From positions 1 through 6,253 of the forward strand of contig CALBNP010000049.1 in the NCBI GenBank assembly GCA_937896505.1: a stretch of 6,253 nucleotides of DNA. Reading direction: 5' to 3'. This document shows positions 1 to 5,577 of the stretch, piece after piece. This stretch comes from an uncultured Bacteroidales bacterium (GTDB taxonomy: Bacteria; Bacteroidota; Bacteroidia; Bacteroidales; F082). The stretch's first letter is position 1; each line of letters begins with the position of its first letter. Below the pieces are notes generated by a model. The model worked only from the letters and a program-made list of their open reading frames with translations. It was not told the DNA's origin and did not search any database. Position numbers and translations under genes: made by a program.

Positions 1-52
1 TTAATGCTGATTTTAATGCTTTCATGAGTATTCTAATTTTAAGATTGTTCAT
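1..52 (-). CDS. Possible N-terminus of an unidentified protein, cut by the window edge
   Basis: Reading leftward, an ATG at 52-50 opens a frame that stays open to position 1 and gives MNNLKIRILMKALKSAL. A second in-frame ATG at 25-23 would give MKALKSAL. A promoter-like TATTTTTG lies just upstream at 71-78, after the terminator of the neighbouring gene, so a new transcription unit starting here makes sense. The basic, then hydrophobic start could be the beginning of a signal peptide or membrane segment. Only 17 codons are visible, so no function can be given, and the frame could be open by chance. With the promoter at 71-78 the ATG at 52 would have a leader of roughly a dozen bases, while the ATG at 25 would have about 40. 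Confidence 0.3.
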   Translation of the reverse strand, partial: MNNLKIRILMKALKSAL

Positions 53-70
53 TAAACGATTTTGATGGCA

Positions 71-78
71 CAAAAATA
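71..78 (-). promoter_or_regulatory. Candidate Bacteroidota -7 promoter element
   Basis: The minus strand reads TATTTTTG followed by TGCC, matching the Bacteroidota -7 consensus TAnnTTTG. It lies between the terminator at 91-118 and the possible start codons at 52 and 25. No good TTTG -33 box is found: the expected place falls inside the stem of the upstream terminator. The call therefore rests on the -7 element and its position alone. Confidence 0.35.
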
Positions 79-90
79 CGGAAATAATCA

Positions 91-118
91 AAAAAAGCCC
101 ACCCGAAGGTAGGCTTTT
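91..118 (-). terminator. Intrinsic terminator of the carboxyltransferase gene
   Basis: On the minus strand the arms AAAAGCCTACC and GGTGGGCTTTT form an 11-bp stem closed by a TTCG tetraloop (C-UUCG-G), followed by a run of six T. The one non-Watson-Crick pair (100/111) is a G-U wobble in the minus-strand RNA but a C-A mismatch in the plus-strand RNA, so leftward use is favoured. It lies 22 nt past the stop codon at 140-142. Confidence 0.88.
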
Positions 119-139
119 GCGTTGTGTCTATTTTGATAA

Positions 140-1909
140 TCACTTTTCGATGAATGCGATGGTGTCGCCCTTTTGGACTTTCTTGCCTTGTTCGGCAGTG
201 GCTTCCACAATCTTGCCTGGCCACAGGGCATAGACGGGTTCAAGCCCATGTTCGCTGTCGATGGCGCAGAGGAAGTCGCCTTCCTTATACACCTTGCCAG
301 GTGCAGGAGCGCAAGCCTTGTACTCGAAATCGACGTCCCACAGCATGGTGCCACTGACAGGTGCGATGACGGGTTCGGCATTGGGGTGACGCAGGGCGCG
401 CAGATCCGGAATCTTCACGCTGCCGCCAGCCTTTTCCATCTTCTCCTTCATCTTGGCTTCGAGTTCTTGGTTGAAGCGACGCTTGGCTTCGCCCGACTTG
501 TATTCGCGGTATTGTTTTTCGTGCATGGCGAACTCGAAGAGTTCTTCGTCGTCCTGACCGCGGTCCCAGCCGTTCTTCTTCATCTCTTCGATGAAGCGAG
601 GCAGCTCGTTCGGGTAGTTGTCTTGCGGGTTGCCCTTGAAGAACTCGAATCCTTTCTTCTTGGCCAAATCGACGATTTCTTGGTCGAGTTTGCCTGGCAG
701 GTTACCGGCCTTGCCCAAAATCATGTTCCATGCGGCTGGGTCGATGGAGGTCTCGTAGCGAGGCTGTCCCATGCTCATTGCGTAGAGGTTCATCAAGGCG
801 ATGTTCTTCGTGTATTGGCTGAATGGGGTCACCAAAGGCGGATTGCCCAACTTAGGCCAGATGTTCTGCACCTCTTCGAACAGCTCGACGAGAAGCTCGT
901 CTTCGCTCAGTTCGGGTTTGCCATTCTTCTTGTTGTTGGCGTTGATGGCAGCGTGAACACCCTTGAGGTCGGCCATCAGCGAGCCCATCATGCCGCCAGG
1001 AAGGCCGCAACCCACGAGCAGCGAGTTGAGGTAGCGGTTGCGTGGGTCGATCCAGTAGCCGAGGAAGTCGTCGATGAAGCTCTGGGTCATGGAACGGGTC
1101 TCCATGTAGGCCTTCATGTTGATGTCCTTGACGAGGAAGCCTGCGTCTTTCAGCATGGCTTGCACGCTGATGACGTCAGGATGGACGGTGCCCCATGACA
1201 GTGGCTCCATGGCGACGTCGATGTAGTCGCAACCGGCTTTGCACACTTCGAGGACCGAAGCCATCGAGAGGCCAGGGCCTGTGTGGCCGTGATACTGGAC
1301 CTTGATGCCGGGGTGTTGTGTCTTGATATGGTTGACGATTTTGCCCAACGAGAAGGGACGGCCAACGCCAGCCATGTCTTTCAGCGCGATTTCCTTGGCA
1401 CCAGCAGCGATGAGCTTTTCGGCCATGTCGATGTAATACTCGGCAGTGTGGACTTGCGAATAGGTGATACTCATGGCGGCTTGCGAAATCATGCCGTATT
1501 TGTTGGCCCATTGGATGGACGGGATGATGTTGCGCACATCGTTCAAACCGCAGAAGATACGGGTGATATCGACGCCTTGGGCTTTCTTTACTTTGTACAT
1601 CAGTTCGCGGACATCGGCTGGAACTGGGTTCATTCTCAATGCGTTGAGGGCACGGTCGAGCATGTGGCACTCAATGCCGCCTTTGTGCAAGGCTGACGTG
1701 AAAGCACGTACTGAAGGGTTAGGATTTTCGCCGTAAAGCAAGTTGACCTGCTCGGCGGCGCCACCGTTGGTCTCAACACGGTCGAAGCAACCCATCTCGA
1801 TAATCAAGGGGGCTACTTTCTCCAATTGGTCTTTGCGTGGCACGTACTTGCCTGACGACTGCCACATGTCGCGATAGACCAGGCTGAATTTTACTTCTTT
1901 TTTGCTCAT
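140..1909 (-). CDS. Carboxyltransferase, oxaloacetate decarboxylase alpha / pyruvate carboxylase subunit B-like, with a biotinyl-type domain lacking the acceptor lysine
   Basis: The 589-residue protein belongs to the family that moves CO2 between a keto acid (pyruvate/oxaloacetate) and carboxybiotin. The metal-dependent TIM-barrel occupies about residues 5-280. It has the R13-D14-x-x-Q17 start motif, the K177-D178-M-A-G segment carrying the lysine that is carbamylated in this family, and the H207-G-H209 metal pair. The conserved C-terminal carboxyltransferase part follows (about 290-480), with PGGMMGSL at 304-311 and PPLVTPFSQ at 357-365. Residues 478-496 are charged and probably helical. Residues 513-589 look like a biotinyl/lipoyl hairpin domain, with APVSGT at its start and the hydrophobic end DTIAFIEK. 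Where family members have the biotinylated MKM motif this protein reads E553-H554-G555, so it cannot be biotinylated at the usual place. If active, it would need a biotin carrier from another gene, or the domain has become structural. The ATG at 1909 fits the family N-terminus. The gene has its own promoter and terminator. Substrate and direction are inferred, and no gene symbol is assigned. Confidence 0.9.
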   Translation of the reverse strand: MSKKEVKFSLVYRDMWQSSGKYVPRKDQLEKVAPLIIEMGCFDRVETNGGAAEQVNLLYGENPNPSVRAFTSALHKGGIECHMLDRALNALRMNPVPADVRELMYKVKKAQGVDITRIFCGLNDVRNIIPSIQWANKYGMISQAAMSITYSQVHTAEYYIDMAEKLIAAGAKEIALKDMAGVGRPFSLGKIVNHIKTQHPGIKVQYHGHTGPGLSMASVLEVCKAGCDYIDVAMEPLSWGTVHPDVISVQAMLKDAGFLVKDINMKAYMETRSMTQSFIDDFLGYWIDPRNRYLNSLLVGCGLPGGMMGSLMADLKGVHAAINANNKKNGKPELSEDELLVELFEEVQNIWPKLGNPPLVTPFSQYTKNIALMNLYAMSMGQPRYETSIDPAAWNMILGKAGNLPGKLDQEIVDLAKKKGFEFFKGNPQDNYPNELPRFIEEMKKNGWDRGQDDEELFEFAMHEKQYREYKSGEAKRRFNQELEAKMKEKMEKAGGSVKIPDLRALRHPNAEPVIAPVSGTMLWDVDFEYKACAPAPGKVYKEGDFLCAIDSEHGLEPVYALWPGKIVEATAEQGKKVQKGDTIAFIEK

Positions 1910-1944
1910 TTATATAGTTGTTTTATATGCTTTGATTTGGACTG

Positions 1945-1975
1945 CAAAGGTACTGAATATTTAAGGATATTGAAA
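1945..1975 (-). promoter_or_regulatory. Promoter of the carboxyltransferase gene
   Basis: The minus strand shows TACCTTTG at 1952-1945, a full match to the Bacteroidota -7 box TAnnTTTG. TTTC at 1975-1972 sits 19 nt upstream, one base away from the -33 TTTG. Transcription would start near 1938-1940 and give an A/T-rich leader of about 30 nt, with no visible Shine-Dalgarno before the ATG at 1909. The promoter fills the 71-nt gap after the channel gene, so the carboxyltransferase can be expressed independently of it. Confidence 0.72.
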
Positions 1976-1980
1976 GGTTT

Positions 1981-2805
1981 TCACACCTTATTTTTATCAT
2001 CTTTCGCATTGAGTTTTTCTTGCATTTCCTTCATCATCTTTTCCATGTCATCGAGCTTCCTCATCACCTCGTCGTTGTTGTCTTCGGCCATGGCATCGAC
2101 AAAGAGCGAGTTGATGAGCGACATGCCGATGATGCCGCCGGCGAAGAGAAGGGCGCAGAAGTAAATCTTGACGAGCACGGCCATGCCCGCAGAGCTTCTC
2201 TCGGCCACGAGGTTGGGTATCTCATACCAGCCTTCGATGGTGAAGATGCGGAAGGTGGTATAGACCGACTGTCCAGGTGTGGAGAAATATTCGGGCGCGA
2301 TGTTGCCGAACAAGGCAGATGAGACGATGGCGGTGATGAGCATGAGGACGAAGAATCCGATGATGACCACAAAACAGGCCTTCAGTGCCATCTTGATGCT
2401 TTTCAGCATCTGGTCTAGGTTGGGAACGATGCGCAGGATGCGGACGGAGCGTATCATGCGCAAGGCCTTGAAAACGCGCACGGCACGCAGCGAGAGGACA
2501 AGGTTCGACTGAATGTTGATGGATTCAAGGAAGCTGAGCAACGAGGGCAACGCAATGAGGGTGATGATGAAATCGAACTTGTTCCAGTTTGAATCCCAAT
2601 ACGCCTTGAAATCGAGTTCCCTGATTTTGACGATGGCTTCGGCAAGGAAAAACAAGGTGAAGAAGGAATCGATGAAGATGAAAATGTTCGTCTCGAAGTT
2701 GTAGCCACTCAAGAAGATGGCCAACGTGCTCAAAAGGATGGCAGTGCCGATGACTCTCGAATTGGTGAAGAAGCTGTATAGTCTGTTCTGCATGGATTTA
2801 CTCAT
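1981..2805 (-). CDS. Voltage-gated ion channel, single-domain BacNav-like ion transporter
   Basis: This 274-residue inner-membrane protein has the layout of a one-domain six-helix voltage-gated cation channel, which works as a tetramer. Hydrophobic segments fit S1 (about 17-35), S2 (40-62), S3 (75-93), S5 (141-167) and S6 (208-237). S4 is textbook: R107, R110, K113, R116, R119, R122 and R125 occur exactly every third residue. The pore loop reads FRIFTIEGWYEIP (185-197), so the selectivity filter is T189-I-E191-G192-W193. NaChBac-type sodium channels have TLESW at this place, and the Gly at the fourth position is like calcium-channel repeats. A charged linker (about 238-246) leads into a Met/Leu/Lys/Glu-rich helix (247-268) that fits the C-terminal coiled coil of bacterial channels. 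Start: ATG at 2805, 9 nt after the upstream ATPase stop; Met5 is an alternative. Ion selectivity cannot be settled from sequence. Family assignment is firm. Confidence 0.93.
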   Translation of the reverse strand: MSKSMQNRLYSFFTNSRVIGTAILLSTLAIFLSGYNFETNIFIFIDSFFTLFFLAEAIVKIRELDFKAYWDSNWNKFDFIITLIALPSLLSFLESINIQSNLVLSLRAVRVFKALRMIRSVRILRIVPNLDQMLKSIKMALKACFVVIIGFFVLMLITAIVSSALFGNIAPEYFSTPGQSVYTTFRIFTIEGWYEIPNLVAERSSAGMAVLVKIYFCALLFAGGIIGMSLINSLFVDAMAEDNNDEVMRKLDDMEKMMKEMQEKLNAKDDKNKV

Positions 2806-2814
2806 TTTATGTCA

Positions 2815-4143
2815 TTACAATAATTGTGTGTAATAAATCGGAAGACAAGTAGTTGAACCATCTTGCTGGTAGTCTTTGGTGTAGAGCAAGATACGGTTTC
2901 CAATTCGAGAAGGATATTTCGCGCAAAAATTATCTAATGATTTATGTGTTTTATAGCCTGAAGATTTTACTTCGATGGGGACAATTTTATTGCCTCGTGA
3001 AAGCATGAAATCTACTTCGTAATTGTGGTTGTTGCCATCGGGGAACGTGTAGTAATATAGGCTATTGCCTGATGCTGTCAACATTTGGGCTACCAAGTTC
3101 TCATAGATATAACCCAAGTTGGCTGAGAGCCTGTCAGACAATAGTTTGTCATATATGGTGTTCTCGGTATAGTCTTTGTCCCAAAATGCCAATGTGATGA
3201 ACAAACCAGTGTCGCTCATGAACATTTTGTATTTCGTGTAATCCTTGGTTAAACCTAAACCAACGTTAGGGTCGTTGGCATGGTAGGTCAAGTTTACGAC
3301 CATGCTGTCAACCATGTCTTTGATTATGGTGTTTGTCGTCTCTGTAGCGCGGCTTTCTATGGCACTTGAAATCATATATCTGTTGGCATTGCTCGAAAGT
3401 TGTGCTGGGATGTCCATGAATAGACGCGAGGCGATTCCCGAAGCGTCGATTTTCCTGAAATCATCGTCGTAAAGCATGATGATTTCTCGTTTTTTGTCAT
3501 CTACTTGTTGCAGGTTGTTGGTGCTGATGTAGGTGTCAACGGCTTGTGGCATTCCGCCGATAAGCATGTAAAGCCTTAAATCGCGCATCCATTTTCTGTG
3601 CACGGCTTGCCCCATGGGTCGTTTCATTTCGAAAGCTTGCCGCATGAATTCGGGGGTGGCATCGTCGCCCGTGGCCCATCTGAATTCGTCAAAGTCTAAA
3701 GGGTATAGTGTCATTCGCGTTTCCTCGCTTGGAATGAGGATGTCCTGCACGTTTTTTTTGATGGATAGTAGCGAACCTGTTTCGATGTAATCATATCTTC
3801 TGTCCTTTACGAGATGTTTGATGGCTTGCCTTGCCAAGGGTTGCAGTTGCACCTCGTCGAAAATGATTACTGATTTGCGCTCAATTAAAGTGACATGAAA
3901 GAGGTTCTGGAGACGGAAGAAAAAGTAGTTCAAATCCATCATGTTCTCAAATAATTCGCTGATTTCCTTTGAGGTTTCCGAAAAATCGATGAGAATGTAT
4001 GATTGGTATTCGTTTTTTGCAAATTCTTCTATTAATGTGGATTTTCCGACTCGTCTTGCACCCTTCACAAGCAGGGCTGTGCTGCCGTTTCGTTCTTCCT
4101 TCCACTGGAGCATTTTGTCATATAATTTCCTCTTGAATATCAT
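2815..4143 (-). CDS. AAA-type ATPase with C-terminal DUF4143 / PD-(D/E)XK-like domain
   Basis: From the ATG at 4143 this protein has 442 residues and begins MIFKRKLYDKMLQWKEER, the usual start of this family. The frame continues upstream only to a TTG at 4173, which lies inside the promoter -7 box and would precede the transcript start. Numbered from that TTG (subtract 10 for the ATG start), the Walker A motif GARRVGKST is at 38-46, Walker B IIFDE at 103-107, and a sensor-like ETGS at 131-134. The C-terminal half has YIYENL at 355-360, then E386-V-D388 and I400-E-V-K403-S-S, the acidic/lysine pattern of PD-(D/E)XK nuclease folds (DUF4143). Proteins of this type are numerous in Bacteroidota and archaea. 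Their biological role is unclear, so I assign none; nuclease activity is only suggested by the motif. No membrane segment or signal peptide is seen. It is probably cotranscribed with the ion channel gene 9 nt downstream. Confidence 0.93.
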   Translation of the reverse strand: MIFKRKLYDKMLQWKEERNGSTALLVKGARRVGKSTLIEEFAKNEYQSYILIDFSETSKEISELFENMMDLNYFFFRLQNLFHVTLIERKSVIIFDEVQLQPLARQAIKHLVKDRRYDYIETGSLLSIKKNVQDILIPSEETRMTLYPLDFDEFRWATGDDATPEFMRQAFEMKRPMGQAVHRKWMRDLRLYMLIGGMPQAVDTYISTNNLQQVDDKKREIIMLYDDDFRKIDASGIASRLFMDIPAQLSSNANRYMISSAIESRATETTNTIIKDMVDSMVVNLTYHANDPNVGLGLTKDYTKYKMFMSDTGLFITLAFWDKDYTENTIYDKLLSDRLSANLGYIYENLVAQMLTASGNSLYYYTFPDGNNHNYEVDFMLSRGNKIVPIEVKSSGYKTHKSLDNFCAKYPSRIGNRILLYTKDYQQDGSTTCLPIYYTQLL

Positions 4144-4170
4144 GTTTGTGTAATTTGTTGAAAATCCGTG

Positions 4171-4200
4171 CAAAAATACACAATTTGCAATTATCGCAAA
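4171..4200 (-). promoter_or_regulatory. Promoter of the ATPase (and probably channel) transcript
   Basis: On the minus strand TTTG at 4200-4197 and TATTTTTG at 4178-4171 are 18 nt apart, a full match to the Bacteroidota -33/-7 promoter. The expected start near 4165 leaves a leader of about 20 nt before the ATG at 4143. The -33 box lies inside the promoter-proximal copy of the 33-bp repeat, so anything binding the repeats would be expected to affect this promoter. Confidence 0.78.
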
Positions 4201-4273
4201 ATGTTTTTCTCAAAATATTGCAGTTTTCGCAAAATGTTTTTTGCCTATAACGACAGTTTTCGCAAAATGTTTT
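4188..4273 (-). repeat. Three tandem repeats, 33-bp period, between divergent promoters
   Basis: On the minus strand the 20-mer AAAACATTTTGCGAAAACTG occurs perfectly at 4273-4254 and 4240-4221. A third copy at 4207-4188 has two substitutions in its last part (GATAATTG in place of GAAAACTG). Copy starts are exactly 33 bp apart, and the 13-nt segments between the conserved blocks differ in sequence. The core is a short dyad, TTTT-CGC-AAAA on the plus strand. The period is close to three helical turns, so the copies face the same side of the DNA. The array lies directly upstream of the ATPase promoter, and its last copy contains the -33 box. Spacing and length do not fit a CRISPR array. An operator array is my inference. 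Confidence 0.85.
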
Positions 4274-4313
4274 GGTTTTGATAAGGGATAAAATTTTCAA
4301 GAAATGTGTTTTG

Positions 4314-4346
4314 TTTGCTAGTTAAACTGAAATATTTGTATTTTTG
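4314..4346 (+). promoter_or_regulatory. Rightward promoter for the structured RNA and possibly the VanZ-like operon
   Basis: TTTG at 4314-4317 and TATTTTTG at 4339-4346 are separated by 21 nt and match the Bacteroidota -33/-7 elements. Transcription should begin around 4352. It diverges from the ATPase promoter, with the 33-bp repeats in between. The first ATG with a good reading frame is more than 300 nt downstream, so the transcript starts with a long non-coding stretch. Confidence 0.65.
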
Positions 4347-4352
4347 CAGCAG

Positions 4353-4564
4353 TTCTATGGGCAGCTCCATGCTGCCAACATTAAGAAACACGAAGCGTTA
4401 TGCTCGTCTTGTCGTAAGAAATGTGAGAAACTTCTGAGAAATGCAAGACTGAGTCATGATGGTTCGCGCGTTTAGCGTGGACTGTTTTGCTCATTCTCAT
4501 TTCAAGGTACTTCTCACAACCTCTTACGAAGAATGTGGTATATCAGTGCCACGCTTCTTTTGTT
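4353..4564 (+). ncRNA. Candidate structured RNA (independent ncRNA or long leader)
   Basis: Several helices nest inside one another. GAAGCGT 4392-4398 pairs with ACGCTTC 4551-4557. TCGTAAGA 4412-4419 pairs with TCTTACGA 4522-4529. TGTGAGAA 4422-4429 pairs with TTCTCACA 4511-4518. TGAGAA 4435-4440 pairs with TTCTCA 4494-4499. GCAA 4443-4446 pairs with TTGC 4487-4490. CGCGC 4465-4469 pairs with GCGTG 4475-4479 around a GTTTA loop. A separate 5' hairpin GGCAGC-TCCAT-GCTGCC lies at 4360-4376. Between the outer helix and the long arm is an open region whose 3' side can form a small hairpin (GTGGTA 4535-4540 with TGCCAC 4547-4552), competing by two bases with the outer helix. A T-rich run follows the outer helix (4556-4564), so a transcript of about 210 nt is possible. 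A long rod with a central bubble recalls 6S RNA, but I see no decisive match. The ends are estimates. Confidence 0.45.
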
Positions 4565-4567
4565 AGG

Positions 4568-4597
4568 AGTTTCCTTTGCGGTGCTGAAAAGGAAATT
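4568..4597 (+). promoter_or_regulatory. Stem-loop between the structured RNA and the VanZ-like gene
   Basis: TTTCCTTT at 4570-4577 pairs with AAAGGAAA at 4588-4595 around a 10-nt loop, extendable by a G-U and an A-U pair. No T-tract follows, so it does not look like an intrinsic terminator. It may be a processing or stability element in the leader of the downstream genes. Confidence 0.4.
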
Positions 4598-4632
4598 AGA
4601 GGTTGCGCCCGACACATACATTTGGCATTATA

Positions 4633-4654
4633 TGTACTAACCATTGGGAGTACA
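4633..4654 (+). promoter_or_regulatory. Small hairpin just upstream of the VanZ-like start
   Basis: TGTACT at 4633-4638 pairs with AGTACA at 4649-4654, and CC/GG (4641-4642 with 4646-4647) can close an inner loop. The 3' arm includes the only Shine-Dalgarno-like GGGAG (4646-4650), 14 nt before the ATG at 4665. An alternative helix ACATA 4614-4618 with TATGT 4631-4635 overlaps and excludes it. This could be a translational switch or simply an AT-rich dyad. Confidence 0.3.
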
Positions 4655-4664
4655 ATTATTGAAA

Positions 4665-5117
4665 ATGGATAAACGCATGAAAGAGGATTATGGCATTTTA
4701 TATCGTAAAGTTATATTGGTTACGATAGCATTGACTCTTTTCGTTTTTGGAAGCTATATTTATATTGCGTTCCGTCCATTGTCTTTACTTATGTTCTCAT
4801 GGTTCGATAGCATCAACATAATGAATATCATCGAAAAAATTCGCCGCGTTCCCATATTTAATACAAGTTCAAATTTTGTTATTTATAATTTACCTAATGG
4901 GCTATGGGCAACATCTTATATCTTAATTATGGATGCTATTTGGATGCCAAGCATAAAACCGCAAATCATTTTCAGCAGTATAATGCCAATTGTAGGCATA
5001 GTGTCTGAATTGTTACAAAAGATTGGTGTATTAGAAGGAACATACGATATGAGAGACCTAATTTGTTATACCTTGCCTTATATTGTTTACATACTATTAA
5101 AAATTAAGATAAAATGA
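4665..5117 (+). CDS. Small VanZ-like integral membrane protein
   Basis: The protein has 150 residues from the ATG at 4665. A TTG at 4644 would add seven residues, and the Met at 4677 is another possible start. Hydrophobic segments at about 14-36, 75-93, 101-118 and 129-147 make it an integral membrane protein. The second half resembles the VanZ fold: N78-G-L-W81 starting a helix, S114-E-L-L-Q118, then G125-T-Y-D128-M-R-D131-L. VanZ itself gives low-level teicoplanin resistance by an unknown mechanism. Most VanZ-like proteins in Bacteroidota have no known role, so no resistance is implied. The gene follows a long structured leader and overlaps the next gene by 4 bp (ATGA), so the two are probably translated together. 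Its base composition is clearly more AT-rich than that of the carboxyltransferase gene. The family call is moderate because VanZ is a short and divergent family. Confidence 0.75.
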   Translation: MDKRMKEDYGILYRKVILVTIALTLFVFGSYIYIAFRPLSLLMFSWFDSINIMNIIEKIRRVPIFNTSSNFVIYNLPNGLWATSYILIMDAIWMPSIKPQIIFSSIMPIVGIVSELLQKIGVLEGTYDMRDLICYTLPYIVYILLKIKIK

Positions 5118-5461
5118 ACAAAATCAAATTATTTCTATCCGCAGTAGCGATAGGTACTTTCCTTTTTTCTGCTGCAGGTTCTGGTGATAATGATTCATCA
5201 AGTACCAATGAGGTCAAAGAAGTCGTTTATAACAGTAGTTGGGATGGTTCTGTCAGACAAGTTAAAGACTATCTCAAGAAAAACCTTAAAGATCCGAACA
5301 GTTATGAAAGCATTGAATGGGGCAGTGTCGTCAAACAGGGTGATGGTTCATTTCGTGTTAGACACAAATATAGAGCCAAGAATAGTTTTGGAGGCTATGT
5401 CATCGAGAACAAAGAGTTTGCACTTGACAAAAATGGAAATGTAACAGGTTCTTATGATTGA
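5114..5461 (+). CDS. Small exported protein of unknown function
   Basis: The 115-residue protein starts with an ATG overlapping the stop of the VanZ-like gene (ATGA at 5114-5117). An N-terminal signal sequence is clear: K3, K5, then a hydrophobic stretch to F18 and the site S19-A20-A21 before GSGDND. This fits signal peptidase I cleavage after A21. The context looks like a Bacteroidota lipoprotein (LFSA-C-GSGD), but alanine stands where the lipid-modified cysteine would be. The mature part has a Ser/Asn-rich linker and a compact domain of about 75 residues with W43-D-G-S, V50-K-D-Y-L, K59-D-P-N-S-Y-E and Y86-R-A-K-N-S-F-G-G-Y95. The DPxS and AKNSFGGY elements resemble a motif pair I recall from small secreted or lipoprotein hypotheticals in other phyla. 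I know no function. Probable location is the periplasm or the cell exterior. Confidence 0.85.
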   Translation: MNKIKLFLSAVAIGTFLFSAAGSGDNDSSSTNEVKEVVYNSSWDGSVRQVKDYLKKNLKDPNSYESIEWGSVVKQGDGSFRVRHKYRAKNSFGGYVIENKEFALDKNGNVTGSYD

Positions 5462-5469
5462 TTATTGAT

Positions 5470-5502
5470 AGAATATTCTCTCATTCAAGAGATTCTCTTT
5501 TT
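5470..5502 (+). terminator. Probable intrinsic terminator after the small exported protein gene
   Basis: AGAA 5470-5473 and TCTCT 5477-5481 pair with AGAGA 5488-5492 and TTCT 5493-5496, with a three-base bulge (5474-5476) and a CATTCA loop. One C and a run of five T (5498-5502) follow. It starts 8 nt after the stop codon. The stem is AT-rich and bulged, so it may leak. Confidence 0.55.
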
Positions 5503-5577
5503 ATTTCCTTAGCTATTTCGGATTAAAAGTCTTAGATCATCGAATTTTAAGCTATAACACAAAATCCAAATAAGTCT

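Noticed and set aside
173..1198. Long plus-strand frame of 341 codons opposite the carboxyltransferase gene
   Set aside because: It lies wholly antisense to a gene with clear family motifs, and its translation is compositionally odd with no recognisable domain. GC-rich codon bias on the other strand explains it.
4144..4173. Upstream TTG start for the ATPase
   Set aside because: The TTG is part of the TATTTTTG -7 box, so it would not be in the mRNA. The ATG at 4143 matches the usual family start.
4188..4273. CRISPR array
   Set aside because: Only three units, with 13-bp variable segments, far too short for spacers, and no cas genes. The position at a promoter fits regulatory repeats better.
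4118..4300. 60-codon minus-strand frame with three KTFC(E/D)NC units, looking like CxxC zinc-binding repeats
   Set aside because: The units come from the 33-bp DNA repeat, whose period is a multiple of three and so keeps any frame open. The frame runs through the ATPase promoter and 26 bp into the ATPase gene. The DNA repeat itself is the better explanation, although a leader peptide is not fully excluded.
4487..4672. Plus-strand frame of 61 codons before the VanZ-like gene
   Set aside because: It overlaps the 3' half of the structured RNA candidate and the VanZ-like start, with no ribosome site or recognisable family.
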